Assembly: GCF_007713465.1 (NCBI RefSeq)
Contig: NZ_VMSG01000004.1
Span: 186,001 to 250,000, forward strand
DNA from: Pseudomonas sp. H3(2019)
Lineage (GTDB): Bacteria > Pseudomonadota > Gammaproteobacteria > Pseudomonadales > Pseudomonadaceae
Reading direction: 5' to 3'
Length of the DNA stretch: 64,000 nucleotides
This document shows positions 53,737-63,232 of this stretch, in pieces. The notes under the pieces were generated by a model. The model saw nothing but the letters and a program-made list of their open reading frames with translations. It was not told where the DNA came from and searched no databases. Every line of letters starts with the position of its first letter. Positions within the stretch are counted from its first letter, which is position 1. A program made the position numbers and the translations under genes.

Positions 53737-54861
53737 TCAGGCGGTTACTACTTGCGCCGGTCGGTTCAGTCGCTTGTTCCAATCCAGCCACGCTGCCAGT
53801 ACCGCCATCAATCCAGCCCCCAACAGGGCGCTGAAAACCTGCATGACCAACGCATCCCCGGCCAGTGAGTTGAGCATGTCCGCCAGCGGTGCCAGCAGCA
53901 CACCCAGGCAAAACACTTCCAGCGAGTAACGGCCCATGCGGCAGCTTTGCCGCGCCAGCCAGTTTTGCGTCCAGCCGCTGTTGGGCAAGAGTTTGGCGAT
54001 GACGTAAGCCAGCGCCAAAAAATGCAGCAGCCGCGCCGGTGACAAGTTGGTCTTGCTGATCGGGTACAGCCATTCGCCCAGCATCCGAGGCATGAACGCG
54101 TCATGCACCGTTGGCCAATTCCACGACACTGCGATCAGCCCGGTGATCAGCAGATAGGTCGCTGCCGCAACAAACAGTGGCTGATGTGGCAAGGCGCGGG
54201 TGTCCGGTACAGCGGGGCGCTGACCGTGAATTGCCGCTGCGCCACCGAGAATAAACAGCAACTGCCAGGCCATCGGATTGAAGAACCACACGCCACCGTC
54301 GGTGGCCGCCAGGTTCCATTGAAACCACGGCGCCAGCATGTACAGCACCACCGACAATCCGACCACGTACTCGGCCTTGCGCAGCAACATCGGCAGCATC
54401 AGTGGTAGCCCGAGCAACAGCAGAATGTACAACGGCAACGGGTCCATCAGGTTGGGTTTGAAGCGCAGCAGCAACTCATCGACCAAGGCCTGCTGCGGGT
54501 TGCTGAGGAAGTATTGCAGGCCCATTTCCTGCACCAGATCACGGGTTTCCACGTAGCTGTTGGCGAAGAACACGATGCCCATCAGTACCGCCAACAGAAA
54601 GATATGCACCACGTACAGCACCCAGGCGCGGCGCAGGATTTTTACCGTCGCAATCAGCAAACCATCGCGTCGGGCAATCTTGCCGTAGGCCAGCACCGCC
54701 GCGTAGCCGGCCAGAAACACGAAGATCTCTGCCGCATCGCTGAAACCGAAATTGCGCACTGTGAAATGGGCAAGAGGGTTTTGTGGTACGTGATCCCAGA
54801 AAATGAAGATCAGTGCCAGTCCGCGAAAAAAATCGATACGAAGGTCGCGTCCTTGGGTCAT
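53737..54861 (-). CDS. opgC: OpgC-family membrane acyltransferase
   Basis: This 374-residue integral membrane protein has about ten helices and begins MTQGRDLRIDFFRGLALIFI, with the catalytic-type RxDFxRG...FIFWDH segment of the OpgC family. OpgC adds succinyl groups to periplasmic osmoregulated glucans. FGFSDAAEIFVFLAGYAAVL and ARRAWVLYVVHIFLLAVLMG-like regions match. ATG 54861 is selected; the frame extends 36 codons upstream without resemblance. No glucan synthesis genes (opgGH) are adjacent, so the acceptor could be another glycan. Confidence 0.82.
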   Translation of the reverse strand: MTQGRDLRIDFFRGLALIFIFWDHVPQNPLAHFTVRNFGFSDAAEIFVFLAGYAAVLAYGKIARRDGLLIATVKILRRAWVLYVVHIFLLAVLMGIVFFANSYVETRDLVQEMGLQYFLSNPQQALVDELLLRFKPNLMDPLPLYILLLLGLPLMLPMLLRKAEYVVGLSVVLYMLAPWFQWNLAATDGGVWFFNPMAWQLLFILGGAAAIHGQRPAVPDTRALPHQPLFVAAATYLLITGLIAVSWNWPTVHDAFMPRMLGEWLYPISKTNLSPARLLHFLALAYVIAKLLPNSGWTQNWLARQSCRMGRYSLEVFCLGVLLAPLADMLNSLAGDALVMQVFSALLGAGLMAVLAAWLDWNKRLNRPAQVVTA

Positions 54862-55154
54862 GACAACGGGCTCTTGAACAGGTGTGAGTAAAGGGTGGTC
54901 AGCGGGGCAAAAGATTGTGCGCCGTACATCGGCGGCGCGCAGGGTGGCGCGATTTGGCGGCAATTGCAAAGGCCGGATATTACCGGATGTCTCGGTCGTG
55001 CAAACGGCAGGGGCGGGACATATCGCTGATGGCTGAAGCGAGCCTTTAGAACGGCATTTTGGCCATTGGTCTATTTGTTGACTGGAAAATAGACAAGCGG
55101 GTCAAGGGTGCCAAGCTTGCTGCAGAGCGCGCGTTCAGATTGGAAACAAACGCA

Positions 55155-55535
55155 ATGGATATGAGAGCCGCATTTCACGGTTTCCCCAGATTCGTGTCGG
55201 TTGGCCTGCTGAATACGTTGATCCACTGGTCGACGTTTTTTGTTCTGCACACAGTCATGAGTTTTCGTCAGGCATCCAGTAACTTCGTGGGCTTTTGCCT
55301 GGCCGTTTCATTTTCCTTTTATGCCAATGCGCGATACACCTTCAAACAAAAAACCAGTGTTCCACGGTATTTGCTGTTTGTCGGGTTCATGGGCGTGTTG
55401 AGTTATGGCGTGGGGTATGTGGCGGATCAGTTACTACTGCCGGGGTTGATGACGTTGGTAGTCTTCTCGGGTATCAGCCTGGTCTGCGGTTTTTTGTACT
55501 CGAAATATTTCATCTTTCGGGGGCGTGAGCAGTGA
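55155..55535 (+). CDS. gtrA: GtrA-family membrane protein (bactoprenol-glucose flippase)
   Basis: This 126-residue protein has four membrane helices. [20 protein letters not shown] near the N-terminus and [11 protein letters not shown] are the GtrA signatures. GtrA is thought to flip undecaprenyl-phosphate-glucose across the inner membrane. Start ATG 55155 lies behind GGAAAC; ATG 55161 is an alternative, and the frame extends to 55059 without support. Its stop overlaps the gtrB start by 4 bases, so the pair is translationally coupled. Confidence 0.85.
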   Translation: MDMRAAFHGFPRFVSVGLLNTLIHWSTFFVLHTVMSFRQASSNFVGFCLAVSFSFYANARYTFKQKTSVPRYLLFVGFMGVLSYGVGYVADQLLLPGLMTLVVFSGISLVCGFLYSKYFIFRGREQ

Positions 55536-56473
55536 AGATTTCGCTGATTGTTCCAGTGTTCAATGAAGAGCAGGCGATTAACCTGTTTTATCAGGCGGTT
55601 CGTCAGGAACTGTCGATCGCTGATTGCGACGTCGAGATCGTGTTCATCAATGACGGCAGTTCCGACCAGACGGCAGCGCAGGCCAAAGCCATCGCGTTGG
55701 CTGACGAGCATGTGCTGGTCATCAATTTTTCGCGCAATTTCGGCAAGGAGCCCGCGTTATTTGCCGGGTTGGAGTACGCTACTGGCGATGCGGTGATACC
55801 GATGGATGTCGATTTGCAGGACCCGATCAATGTGATTCCCCTGTTGATCCGGGAGTGGCAGAACGGGGCGGATGTGGTACTTGCCAAGCGCCACGATCGT
55901 ACCGCCGACAGTTATATGAAACGGCACAGCGCGGCACTGTTCTATCACCTGTTGAACCGGATCGCTTATACCCGGATAGAAGAGAACGTCGGTGATTTTC
56001 GGTTGATGGACCGCAAGGTCGTGAACGTGATTCGCACGCTCCCGGAGCACCGGTTGTTCATGAAGGGCATCCTCTCGTGGGCGGGTTTCAATACCGTAGT
56101 CGTCGAGTATGAACGGGCCCAACGCGTGGCGGGTACCACCAAGTTCAATATCTGGAAACTGTGGAATCTGGCGCTGGAAGGGATTACCTCTTTTAGTACG
56201 GTGCCCCTGCAGTTGTGGACATATGTCGGTAGCGCCATTTCCTTGTTTGCAATTGTCTATGCCATTTACATGGTGCTGGACAAGATTTTCTTTGGCAATA
56301 ACGTACCGGGTTATCCTTCGTTGATGACCTCCATTCTATTCCTGGGCGGTGTTCAACTGATCGGTATTGGCATATTGGGTGAGTATGTGGGTCGGATCTA
56401 TATTGAATCGAAACACCGGCCGAGGTACGTGGTGAAAGATATTGTGGGCGGCAAAGGTAAGCGCGAATTGTAA
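55532..56473 (+). CDS. gtrB: GtrB-family bactoprenol glucosyltransferase
   Basis: This 313-residue glycosyltransferase starts at a GTG ([20 protein letters not shown]). It makes undecaprenyl-phosphate-glucose from UDP-glucose. The GT2 domain has [13 protein letters not shown] and [16 protein letters not shown] (DxD-like metal site, about residue 92). Two C-terminal helices ([20 protein letters not shown] and [20 protein letters not shown]) end in the GEYVGRIY motif typical of GtrB. It is the second gene of the gtr operon. Confidence 0.9.
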   Translation: MKISLIVPVFNEEQAINLFYQAVRQELSIADCDVEIVFINDGSSDQTAAQAKAIALADEHVLVINFSRNFGKEPALFAGLEYATGDAVIPMDVDLQDPINVIPLLIREWQNGADVVLAKRHDRTADSYMKRHSAALFYHLLNRIAYTRIEENVGDFRLMDRKVVNVIRTLPEHRLFMKGILSWAGFNTVVVEYERAQRVAGTTKFNIWKLWNLALEGITSFSTVPLQLWTYVGSAISLFAIVYAIYMVLDKIFFGNNVPGYPSLMTSILFLGGVQLIGIGILGEYVGRIYIESKHRPRYVVKDIVGGKGKREL

Positions 56474-56511
56474 AAAGCAGGTGAGACCCTGGCCGGGAAA
56501 GGAGCGCCAAA

Positions 56512-58017
56512 ATGAAAGTGGCGAGTGTATTGAGTAGGGAGTTGCTCGGCCGTGAAGTGTTTGTATTTTTTTTACTCGCCACGGTTGTTTATGTGCTCCC
56601 CCTGATACTGGTCGATTATTACTATATAGATGATAACTGGCGATCCTTGGCAGCCGGTACTGGCTGGGCGGGGCAAGGGCGTCTATTGGTCGAGTTGTTT
56701 TACAACGCCTTGAGCTTCACCTCGGGCGCGCCCGATCTGTTCCCGTTACCCCTGCTGATCGCCACGCTTGCCATGGCGTTTGCCTTGACGAAACTGACGA
56801 TGCATTACTACAAAATGCCCAATGTTTCATGCTGTCTGGTGTTCCTGCCACTGTGGTACAGCCCGTTTTTTCTACAAAACTTATCTTATCAATATGACGG
56901 GCCGACAACAGCGTTGAGCCTAGTGGCGGTGATCTATGCAATGGTATTTCAACATAAGGCTGGCGTCGTTCAGGTACTGGTATCCGGCGCATTGATTGCA
57001 GTGGGGCTCAGCTTGTATCAACTGAGTATCAATGTGTTTTTGGGGTTGTGCTGCATCGAGTTCGTGAGAGGTCTTAATAATAAGGAGTCCCTTGCCTGTT
57101 TGTTATCAATGGCAGGAGCGAAAGCCTTGCAGTTGGTAGCAGGCTTGATCATTTATTTTTTGTTGGCCTATCCACTCATGACCCATGAGCGCCTGGAGAT
57201 GATTCCGTTCAATGCGAGCGGGCTGTTGCTGATCCTGAACAATATAGGCGTATTAGTCGGAAAAATCGGATTGCTTTTTCAGGGAGGGAATCGTTGGCTG
57301 GCGTGGATGGTGGTGTTGTTTGCTGTCGTTGGAGGAGGGCGGGTTGGGCGAAATATCACCCAGGGGAAAGAGACGTCGTTAAATAAGGTGCTTCTGTTTT
57401 TTTTGTATTTTCTTATGGTTTTATTCCTGGTTTTTCTGGTGTCAGGCTCGGCCCTGTTGTTCAGGTTTTTCAATGAGGGTGCCAGAACCCTGTTGGGTTT
57501 TGGCGTGCTGCTGGTGTTTTTGTTTTACCTGGCTCATCAGTGGTTGGTGGCGGTTGACGTCAGGCTCGGTGTTGTATTGATTGTGCCGTTGCTCAGTATG
57601 TTTTCGATGTCGTATGCGTATGGGCGGGTACTGAATCTGCAGAAAGAGTCTGGGCTGAATGCTGAATTCAATATGGCCTATGATATTGCTTCCCATCAAC
57701 GCTTGCGCGAAGCGAAGCGGATATACATGTCGATTGGCTATTCAAACAATTGGTTGCTAAGCGCCAAGGGAAGTTTTGAACAGGTCCCGGTGCTGAAATA
57801 CATACTCAATATTGATTTTTACATGCTGGCTGAAAATCTGCTCAGGGCGGGCATTGCCAATGTTGTTATAGAAGATGAGCGGAGAAATGCGACGCTGGTA
57901 GGGTATCGAAAGTACACACCCGTGGTGGACAGCAAATTCTACTCTATGTATCTGATTGGCGATTATGGCTTTATCGTTATGAAGGAAGTCCCCTCTTCTG
58001 GAGAAGACAAGTGGTGA
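56512..58017 (+). CDS. GtrII-like polytopic glucosyltransferase
   Basis: This 501-residue protein has about ten membrane helices. The N-terminal periplasmic loop has VDYYYIDDNWRSLAAGTGWA with an acidic DD pair. PFFLQNLSYQYDGPTTALSL resembles the Shigella GtrII-type O-antigen glucosyltransferases. By position it is the specific transferase that moves glucose from the lipid carrier to an acceptor glycan. It is more AT-rich than the core genes, suggesting transfer. GTG of the next gene overlaps its end. Confidence 0.75.
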   Translation: MKVASVLSRELLGREVFVFFLLATVVYVLPLILVDYYYIDDNWRSLAAGTGWAGQGRLLVELFYNALSFTSGAPDLFPLPLLIATLAMAFALTKLTMHYYKMPNVSCCLVFLPLWYSPFFLQNLSYQYDGPTTALSLVAVIYAMVFQHKAGVVQVLVSGALIAVGLSLYQLSINVFLGLCCIEFVRGLNNKESLACLLSMAGAKALQLVAGLIIYFLLAYPLMTHERLEMIPFNASGLLLILNNIGVLVGKIGLLFQGGNRWLAWMVVLFAVVGGGRVGRNITQGKETSLNKVLLFFLYFLMVLFLVFLVSGSALLFRFFNEGARTLLGFGVLLVFLFYLAHQWLVAVDVRLGVVLIVPLLSMFSMSYAYGRVLNLQKESGLNAEFNMAYDIASHQRLREAKRIYMSIGYSNNWLLSAKGSFEQVPVLKYILNIDFYMLAENLLRAGIANVVIEDERRNATLVGYRKYTPVVDSKFYSMYLIGDYGFIVMKEVPSSGEDKW

Positions 58018-59528
58018 GAGGAATCAACAGATCAAGTGAGTGCGCTCTTCTGGGTAAATGCTGGATATTGTTGATCATGCTATTGGCGGCAGGGGTGCGT
58101 TTTTACGCCTTGAGCAAACCCGCGGTCTGGGCCGATGAAGGGTTTACCTTGCTGTTGAGTTCATATTCACCCTCTAAAATCCTGTTTCATACCGCCCGGG
58201 ATGTGCACCCGCCGCTGTATTATCTGCTGTTGCATGAATGGATGAGTGTGTTCGGGCAGGGTGTTTTTGCTGCTCGAAGCCTGAGCGCACTGGCGGACGT
58301 CGTCACCGTCGGGCTCGGCATCTGGCTGGTTCGTTTGATCAGTACACGACGAGCGGCAATGCTGGCCGGTATGATGTTGGCGTTACTGCCAATCGCAGTA
58401 CGCTACAGCCAGGAAGTTCGCATGTATGCGTTGCTCGCGCTGTTAATGGTGAGCGCGACGATTGCTTTCGTCTACTGGGTAAAAGGCTCAGGCGGTCATT
58501 GGCTACTTGCCGTCTATGCGTTGCTGATGGTCGCAGGACTTTATACTCACTATTTTGCCGCTGTGTGCATGGCGTCACACTGGGCCTGGCTTTTGGTATC
58601 GAGGTTTGAGAGCAAGTTGTTCGCGCCTGCATGGTGGATGGCCAATGGTGCGGTCATTTTACTGTTCATGCCCTGGGTTCCAAGCCTGATGAACCAGTTA
58701 AGATTTTCCGGGTTTAACTGGATAGCACCGCTGGATGTTTCTACGGTGGTGTCAGCGCTCTGGCAGTTTGTGAGCTATAGCAATGGGCCAAAAGAATCAA
58801 TCTGGATGTTCTACAGTGTGCCGTTATTGATGTTGCTGGTATCAGCAGTGATTGTCATGCGGGACACGAGTGAGAAAAAACTCAGCACACTGCTCGTCAT
58901 GTATACCTGGTTTCCGTTGGTATTGATTGCACTGGTCTCATGGGTTCGCCCACTGTTTGTTTACCGTTATTTTGTGTTTGCTGCGCTGGGCTTTCCGATG
59001 ATTCTGGCGGTAGCACTGGATGCCGTATGGGGTCGTGCAAAAACGTTGTTTTTTGTCTTGTTGCTATTGATAGTTTCGACGGAAAGTATCGGGTTATATA
59101 ACGTTCATCAACGGGGCCATGTTGTGTATGCCGAAGTCAACAAAGTCGATGTGTTGGCAGAATATATCAATGCCTCTGCTCGACCTGGTGACGGTGTCGT
59201 GGTTGCCAACAGTTTTCTTTACTATCCCTTTGCGTACTACAACAAGACCGGCGTGACACCGATGCTTTATACACCGCCCCAAAAGGACGGTACTTCGGGA
59301 CGTCCCGACGGCTATCTAACTTCGACACTGACTCAACAAAACGCAGATAAGGTCTATCTCGATAACCTTGAATGGCTAACGCCGAACTCGGGTCGCGTGT
59401 GGGTGCTGGACGGCCGTGGTGATGGGGCGCAACAGGTCGTTATCCCTGAAAGCTGGCGGCTGCTCGATACCTTTACGAAAGGGGATGGGGACGTCCGATT
59501 GTTTTCAGTGAGCCCCGGGATTCCGTGA
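58011..59528 (+). CDS. GT39-like polytopic glycosyltransferase, copy 1
   Basis: This 505-residue membrane protein resembles the dolichol-phosphate-mannose/ArnT (GT39, PMT_2) superfamily. The first periplasmic loop has KPAVWADEGFTLLLSSYSPS with the DE pair, followed by TARDVHPPLYYLLLHEWMSV. About eleven helices precede a C-terminal periplasmic domain (from about 385). It starts at GTG 58011, overlapping the previous gene by 7 bases, with GGAGAAG upstream. Proteins of this family use lipid-linked sugars as donors, consistent with the gtrA-gtrB genes upstream. Acceptor unknown. Confidence 0.8.
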   Translation: MVRGINRSSECALLGKCWILLIMLLAAGVRFYALSKPAVWADEGFTLLLSSYSPSKILFHTARDVHPPLYYLLLHEWMSVFGQGVFAARSLSALADVVTVGLGIWLVRLISTRRAAMLAGMMLALLPIAVRYSQEVRMYALLALLMVSATIAFVYWVKGSGGHWLLAVYALLMVAGLYTHYFAAVCMASHWAWLLVSRFESKLFAPAWWMANGAVILLFMPWVPSLMNQLRFSGFNWIAPLDVSTVVSALWQFVSYSNGPKESIWMFYSVPLLMLLVSAVIVMRDTSEKKLSTLLVMYTWFPLVLIALVSWVRPLFVYRYFVFAALGFPMILAVALDAVWGRAKTLFFVLLLLIVSTESIGLYNVHQRGHVVYAEVNKVDVLAEYINASARPGDGVVVANSFLYYPFAYYNKTGVTPMLYTPPQKDGTSGRPDGYLTSTLTQQNADKVYLDNLEWLTPNSGRVWVLDGRGDGAQQVVIPESWRLLDTFTKGDGDVRLFSVSPGIP

Positions 59529-59693
59529 GGAGCAAAAAAAAACCAATCCGAGCAGCTCCGTTAGCTAGCCTTTACCAATGACAGCAGGCCGTTTTATCGA
59601 GAGTATTTAGCGTAAACACGGATTCACGATGACGGTGAGTCGTCCGCGGACAGGCACCTGCTTCTATCAGGTTTACGTTGTCGGGGAGAAAAT

Positions 59694-61376
59694 ATGCGCT
59701 TTCAGCGTCGTGACGATTCGGGGTTTCTATCCCTGCACTCATCGGTAGATAACGGTGGGTGGGTGCTGGTCATGATGCTCGCGGTTGCTGTTCGGTTTTA
59801 TTGCATCAGCCTTCCTTATTTCTGGACCGATGAAGCGTTCTCGGCGTTGGTGGGGGTTCAGTCGCCGGGGCGTATCTGGTTTCACCTGGGACATGACGTT
59901 CATCCGCCGCTGTATTTTTTAGTGCTCCATGCCTGGATGGCGGTTTTGGGTGAGGGAGTGTTTGCGATTCGGGCCCTGAGTGCGCTCGCGGGGGTGGCGA
60001 CAGTCGCGTTGGGTATGTGGCTGATGCGAATGATCAGCACACCGAGGGTGGCCTTGCTGGCCGGGTTGTTTCTGGCCTTGTTGCCGATATCTGTTCGCTA
60101 CAGTCAGGAAGCCCGGATGTACACGCTGGAGGGGGTATGGCTGCTGGGCGCAACCATCGCCTTGGTCTATTGGCTTAAAAGCGCTCGTAACCGATACCTG
60201 ATGAGCTATCTCGTGCTCATGACGGCCGCGTTATACACACATTACCTGGCTGTTTTATGTTTGTTGTCTCACTGGTTATACCTCGTTGTCTTGCGTCTTC
60301 AGCGGGATAAAACGCTTCATTACCTTTCGCGGCCAATGTGGTGGGGCACGAATGTGGCCATTGTTGTTCTTTATATTCCCTGGTTGATCAGTCTGGGTAA
60401 TGAGCTGTTTTTAAATACGGAGAAGCTAAAGACCGGAGGGGATATTTTCTGGATACCTGAATTGACGGTGTATACGTTGCCTTCAGCGGTCTGGAAGTTT
60501 TTAACAGTGAAGAGTGGACTGGAGTTTGCCAGCCCGGTTTATGTACTGCTTCCGGCGCTGGTAATGGCATCGGTGGTGTGGGTCGGGCTCAAGGAAAGAA
60601 GCCGCTTGAAACTTGAGCTGTTACTGGTTATCTACGTGCTGTTGCCGGTGTTGATTGTCTTTGCGGTGTCATTCGGCTTCCCCATATTTGTTGAGCGGTA
60701 CATGGCATTTTCGGCGCTGGGCTTGCCGATGATAGCGGCGTTGGCAATCAGTCGGCTTGCCCGTCGTACGCGTGCCCTGGCGTGGGCATCGGTCGCGTTG
60801 GTTGTCGGGATTCAACTCATGGGACTGAACACTATCTATAAACAACAAGATGACCTGGATGATCCGCGCAATGCGTCCCTGTACCCGCTTGACGATATTG
60901 TGTCGCGTATCAATGAGAACGCTATCACAGGCGATAACATCATTGTGGATGGCGCGTACTGGTATTACAGCGTTGCTTACTACAATCGCTCCAACATTCA
61001 ACCATGGCTGTTTCAGGCGCCCTGGGATAACAGCGCGGCTCACCGACCTAACGGTTATGGCGCCTCCACGTTGATTTACCAGGACCGGGATAAAGTCTTT
61101 CTCGACAACCTTGTCAGCGTATCGCCCGACATCAAGCGAGTGTGGTGGGTGACGTCGACTCGCCTGGCGGATGATGAAAACCATTTTCCAGGCAATTGGC
61201 AGTGCCTGTTCGCGCAAGGCGTGGGGGACATGGAGCTTCGACTCTATGTGACCCGCGCCTCTGCAGTGCAAACCACCACCGGCGGCTGTGCTACCCAGCC
61301 ACCTGACAGTCGCGAGTATGCATTACACGACATTGGCCTCAAAACTGTCAGCCCGAGCCATCTGCCACATCCGTGA
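59694..61376 (+). CDS. GT39-like polytopic glycosyltransferase, copy 2
   Basis: This 560-residue paralogue of the preceding gene has the same layout. LPYFWTDEAFSALVGVQSPG and LGHDVHPPLYFLVLHAWMAV align with the DE and HPPLY motifs of copy 1, and DKVFLDNLVSVSPDIKRVW aligns with its C-terminal domain. The C-terminus carries an extra tail of about 35 residues. The last 54 bases of the gene overlap, tail to tail, the 3' end of the FMN-binding gene on the other strand. GGGGAGAAAAT precedes ATG 59694. A 165-bp gap separates it from copy 1, so it may have its own promoter. Confidence 0.8.
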   Translation: MRFQRRDDSGFLSLHSSVDNGGWVLVMMLAVAVRFYCISLPYFWTDEAFSALVGVQSPGRIWFHLGHDVHPPLYFLVLHAWMAVLGEGVFAIRALSALAGVATVALGMWLMRMISTPRVALLAGLFLALLPISVRYSQEARMYTLEGVWLLGATIALVYWLKSARNRYLMSYLVLMTAALYTHYLAVLCLLSHWLYLVVLRLQRDKTLHYLSRPMWWGTNVAIVVLYIPWLISLGNELFLNTEKLKTGGDIFWIPELTVYTLPSAVWKFLTVKSGLEFASPVYVLLPALVMASVVWVGLKERSRLKLELLLVIYVLLPVLIVFAVSFGFPIFVERYMAFSALGLPMIAALAISRLARRTRALAWASVALVVGIQLMGLNTIYKQQDDLDDPRNASLYPLDDIVSRINENAITGDNIIVDGAYWYYSVAYYNRSNIQPWLFQAPWDNSAAHRPNGYGASTLIYQDRDKVFLDNLVSVSPDIKRVWWVTSTRLADDENHFPGNWQCLFAQGVGDMELRLYVTRASAVQTTTGGCATQPPDSREYALHDIGLKTVSPSHLPHP

Positions 61377-62933
61377 ATAGAACTCTCCGTTCACTTCCCC
61401 GGTCAGCAACTCGCCGGGTTTGAGGAACACATGCAATTGGGAAAACAGTTTGATCTCGGTCGCTGACATGCGTCGTACCAGGTGTTTGGCCGACAGTTGC
61501 GACGGGTGTTCGAGGCCTGCCGCGGCGAGCATTTCGGCCAGGGCCTTGAGCGTGCTGCGATGGAAGTTGAACACGCGCTGGGCCTTGTCTGGCACCACCA
61601 ATGCGCGTTGGCGCAGGGTGTCCTGGGTGGCGACGCCGGTTGGGCACTTGTTGGTGTGGCAACTTTGCGACTGGATGCAGCCGATGGCAAACATGAAACC
61701 ACGGGCCGAGTTGGCCCAGTCGGCGCCAATCGCCAAAACGCTGGCGATATCGAAGGCGCTGACGATTTTGCCGCTGGCGCCGAGTTTGATTTTGTCCCGC
61801 AGGTTCAGGCCCACCAGGGTGTTATGCACAAATAGCAGGCCTTCACGCATCGGCACGCCGATGTGGTCGGTGAACTCCACCGGCGCAGCACCAGTGCCGC
61901 CTTCCTTGCCGTCGACCACGATGAAGTCCGGCAGGATGCCGGTTTCCAGCATGGCCTTGGCAATGCCCATGAACTCCCACGGGTGGCCGAGGCAGAACTT
62001 GAAGCCCACCGGTTTGCCGCCCGACAGCTCACGCAGTTGCTTGATGAAGTGCATCATCTCGATCGGCGTGGAGAATGCGCTGTGGCGGGATGGCGACACA
62101 CAGTCCTGGCCCATCGGAACGCCACGCGTGTCGGCAATTTCCTGGGTCACTTTATGCTTGGGCAGGATGCCGCCGTGGCCGGGTTTGGCGCCCTGGCTCA
62201 TTTTGATTTCGATCATCCGCACCTGCGGGTCCTGAACCTGGGCGGCAAAGCGTTCCGGGTCGAAGTGTCCGTCGGCGGTGCGGCAGCCGAAGTAGCCGCT
62301 GCCCAGTTCCCAGGTCAGGTCACCACCGTGTTCGCGGTGGTAGGGGCTGATGCTGCCTTCGCCGGTGTCATGGGCGAAGTTGCCGAGTTTGGCGCCCTGG
62401 TTGAGGGCGCGGATTGCGTTGGCGCTCAGTGAGCCGAAGCTCATGGCCGAGATATTGAAGACTGAGGCCGAATACGGTTTTGTACATTGCGGACCACCAA
62501 CGGTCACCCGGAAACTGCTCGGGTCACTCACGGGCGCCGGGCGCATCGAATGGCCGATGAACTCGAAACCTGACTGGTACACGTCGATCAGCGTGCCGAA
62601 GGGTTTGTCGGCGCTTTCGTTCTTGGCCCGCGAATAGACCAACGAACGCTGGGCCCGGGAGAAGGGCAGGGCGTCGCTGTCGGATTCGAGCAGGTATTGG
62701 CGGATTTCCGGGCGAATGCCTTCGACCAGATAACGGATATTGCCCAGGATCGGGTAGTTGCGGCGTACCGCGTGAGGGCTTTGCAGCAGGTCGAAAATAC
62801 CCAGCAGGCTCAGCAGGCCAGTGACGATGGAGATTGGCCAGAGCCAGTCGTATTCAAGAAACGGCAGGCTGGCGAGGGTGAAGATCACACAGACGGCAAA
62901 GAAGGCGTAGCGGCTCAGGAGTGACAGGCTCAT
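61323..62933 (-). CDS. FMN-binding glutamate synthase family protein
   Basis: This 536-residue protein corresponds to the central FMN domain of the large subunit of glutamate synthase, without the amidotransferase domain. Two membrane helices lie at the N-terminus (YAFFAVCVIFTLASLPFLEY). GGILPKHKVTQEIADTRGV and VVDGKEGGTGAAPVEFTDHI are FMN/substrate-binding segments. IQSQSCHTNKCPTGVATQ carries the iron-sulfur cysteines. Stand-alone members occur widely in pseudomonads; their reaction is not well established. The start at ATG 62933 is the first in frame. It overlaps convergently with the GT39 gene by 54 bases. Confidence 0.88.
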   Translation of the reverse strand: MSLSLLSRYAFFAVCVIFTLASLPFLEYDWLWPISIVTGLLSLLGIFDLLQSPHAVRRNYPILGNIRYLVEGIRPEIRQYLLESDSDALPFSRAQRSLVYSRAKNESADKPFGTLIDVYQSGFEFIGHSMRPAPVSDPSSFRVTVGGPQCTKPYSASVFNISAMSFGSLSANAIRALNQGAKLGNFAHDTGEGSISPYHREHGGDLTWELGSGYFGCRTADGHFDPERFAAQVQDPQVRMIEIKMSQGAKPGHGGILPKHKVTQEIADTRGVPMGQDCVSPSRHSAFSTPIEMMHFIKQLRELSGGKPVGFKFCLGHPWEFMGIAKAMLETGILPDFIVVDGKEGGTGAAPVEFTDHIGVPMREGLLFVHNTLVGLNLRDKIKLGASGKIVSAFDIASVLAIGADWANSARGFMFAIGCIQSQSCHTNKCPTGVATQDTLRQRALVVPDKAQRVFNFHRSTLKALAEMLAAAGLEHPSQLSAKHLVRRMSATEIKLFSQLHVFLKPGELLTGEVNGEFYSRMWQMARADSFEANVV

Positions 62934-62966
62934 ACGGTTTCCTTGGGTTCGGACTCGGTTTTTTCT

Positions 62967-63039
62967 AAAGATCGCAGCCTGCGGCAGTTCCTACGCCGAG
63001 CGCGTCCTTCTGTAGGAGCTGCCGTAGGCTGCGATCTTT
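62967..63039. repeat. Inverted REP pair (AAGATCGCAGCCTGCGGCAG type)
   Basis: Left arm AAAGATCGCAGCCTGCGGCA.. (62967-62994) faces right arm ..GTAGGCTGCGATCTTT (63012-63039). Same family as 33835-33914. It lies between the FMN-binding gene start and the LuxR relic. Confidence 0.85.
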
Positions 63040-63047
63040 TCAGGTAA

Positions 63048-63232
63048 TCAGGCGTTTTGTGCCTGGAGAAATATCGAAAACAGCTCGGACCGGGATTTGA
63101 TCCCACGGCTTGCTGTAAATGTGTTTCTTATGGAATTTCACGGTTTCGGCAGGGATTTCAAGCTTACGAGCGATTGACTTGCTGGAGCAACCACTGAGCA
63201 TCCATAGACCGATACCCGGCTCTCGGGCCTTC
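63048..63232 (-). pseudogene. Relic of a LuxR-type response regulator (HTH domain only)
   Basis: On the minus strand the sequence reads [40 protein letters not shown] and SK, a LuxR/GerE helix-turn-helix. After SK the match continues in another frame as GIKSRSELFSIFLQAQNA and a stop at 63048-63050, so a 1-base frameshift has occurred. No receiver domain or start codon is left; the relic begins directly at the 3' end of the histidine kinase gene. The cognate regulator or an orphan LuxR gene was probably truncated here. Confidence 0.8.

Noticed and set aside
55059..61376. A prophage containing the gtr genes
   Set aside because: No integrase, capsid, tail or lysis genes are present on either side; only the cassette itself resembles phage-borne gtr genes.
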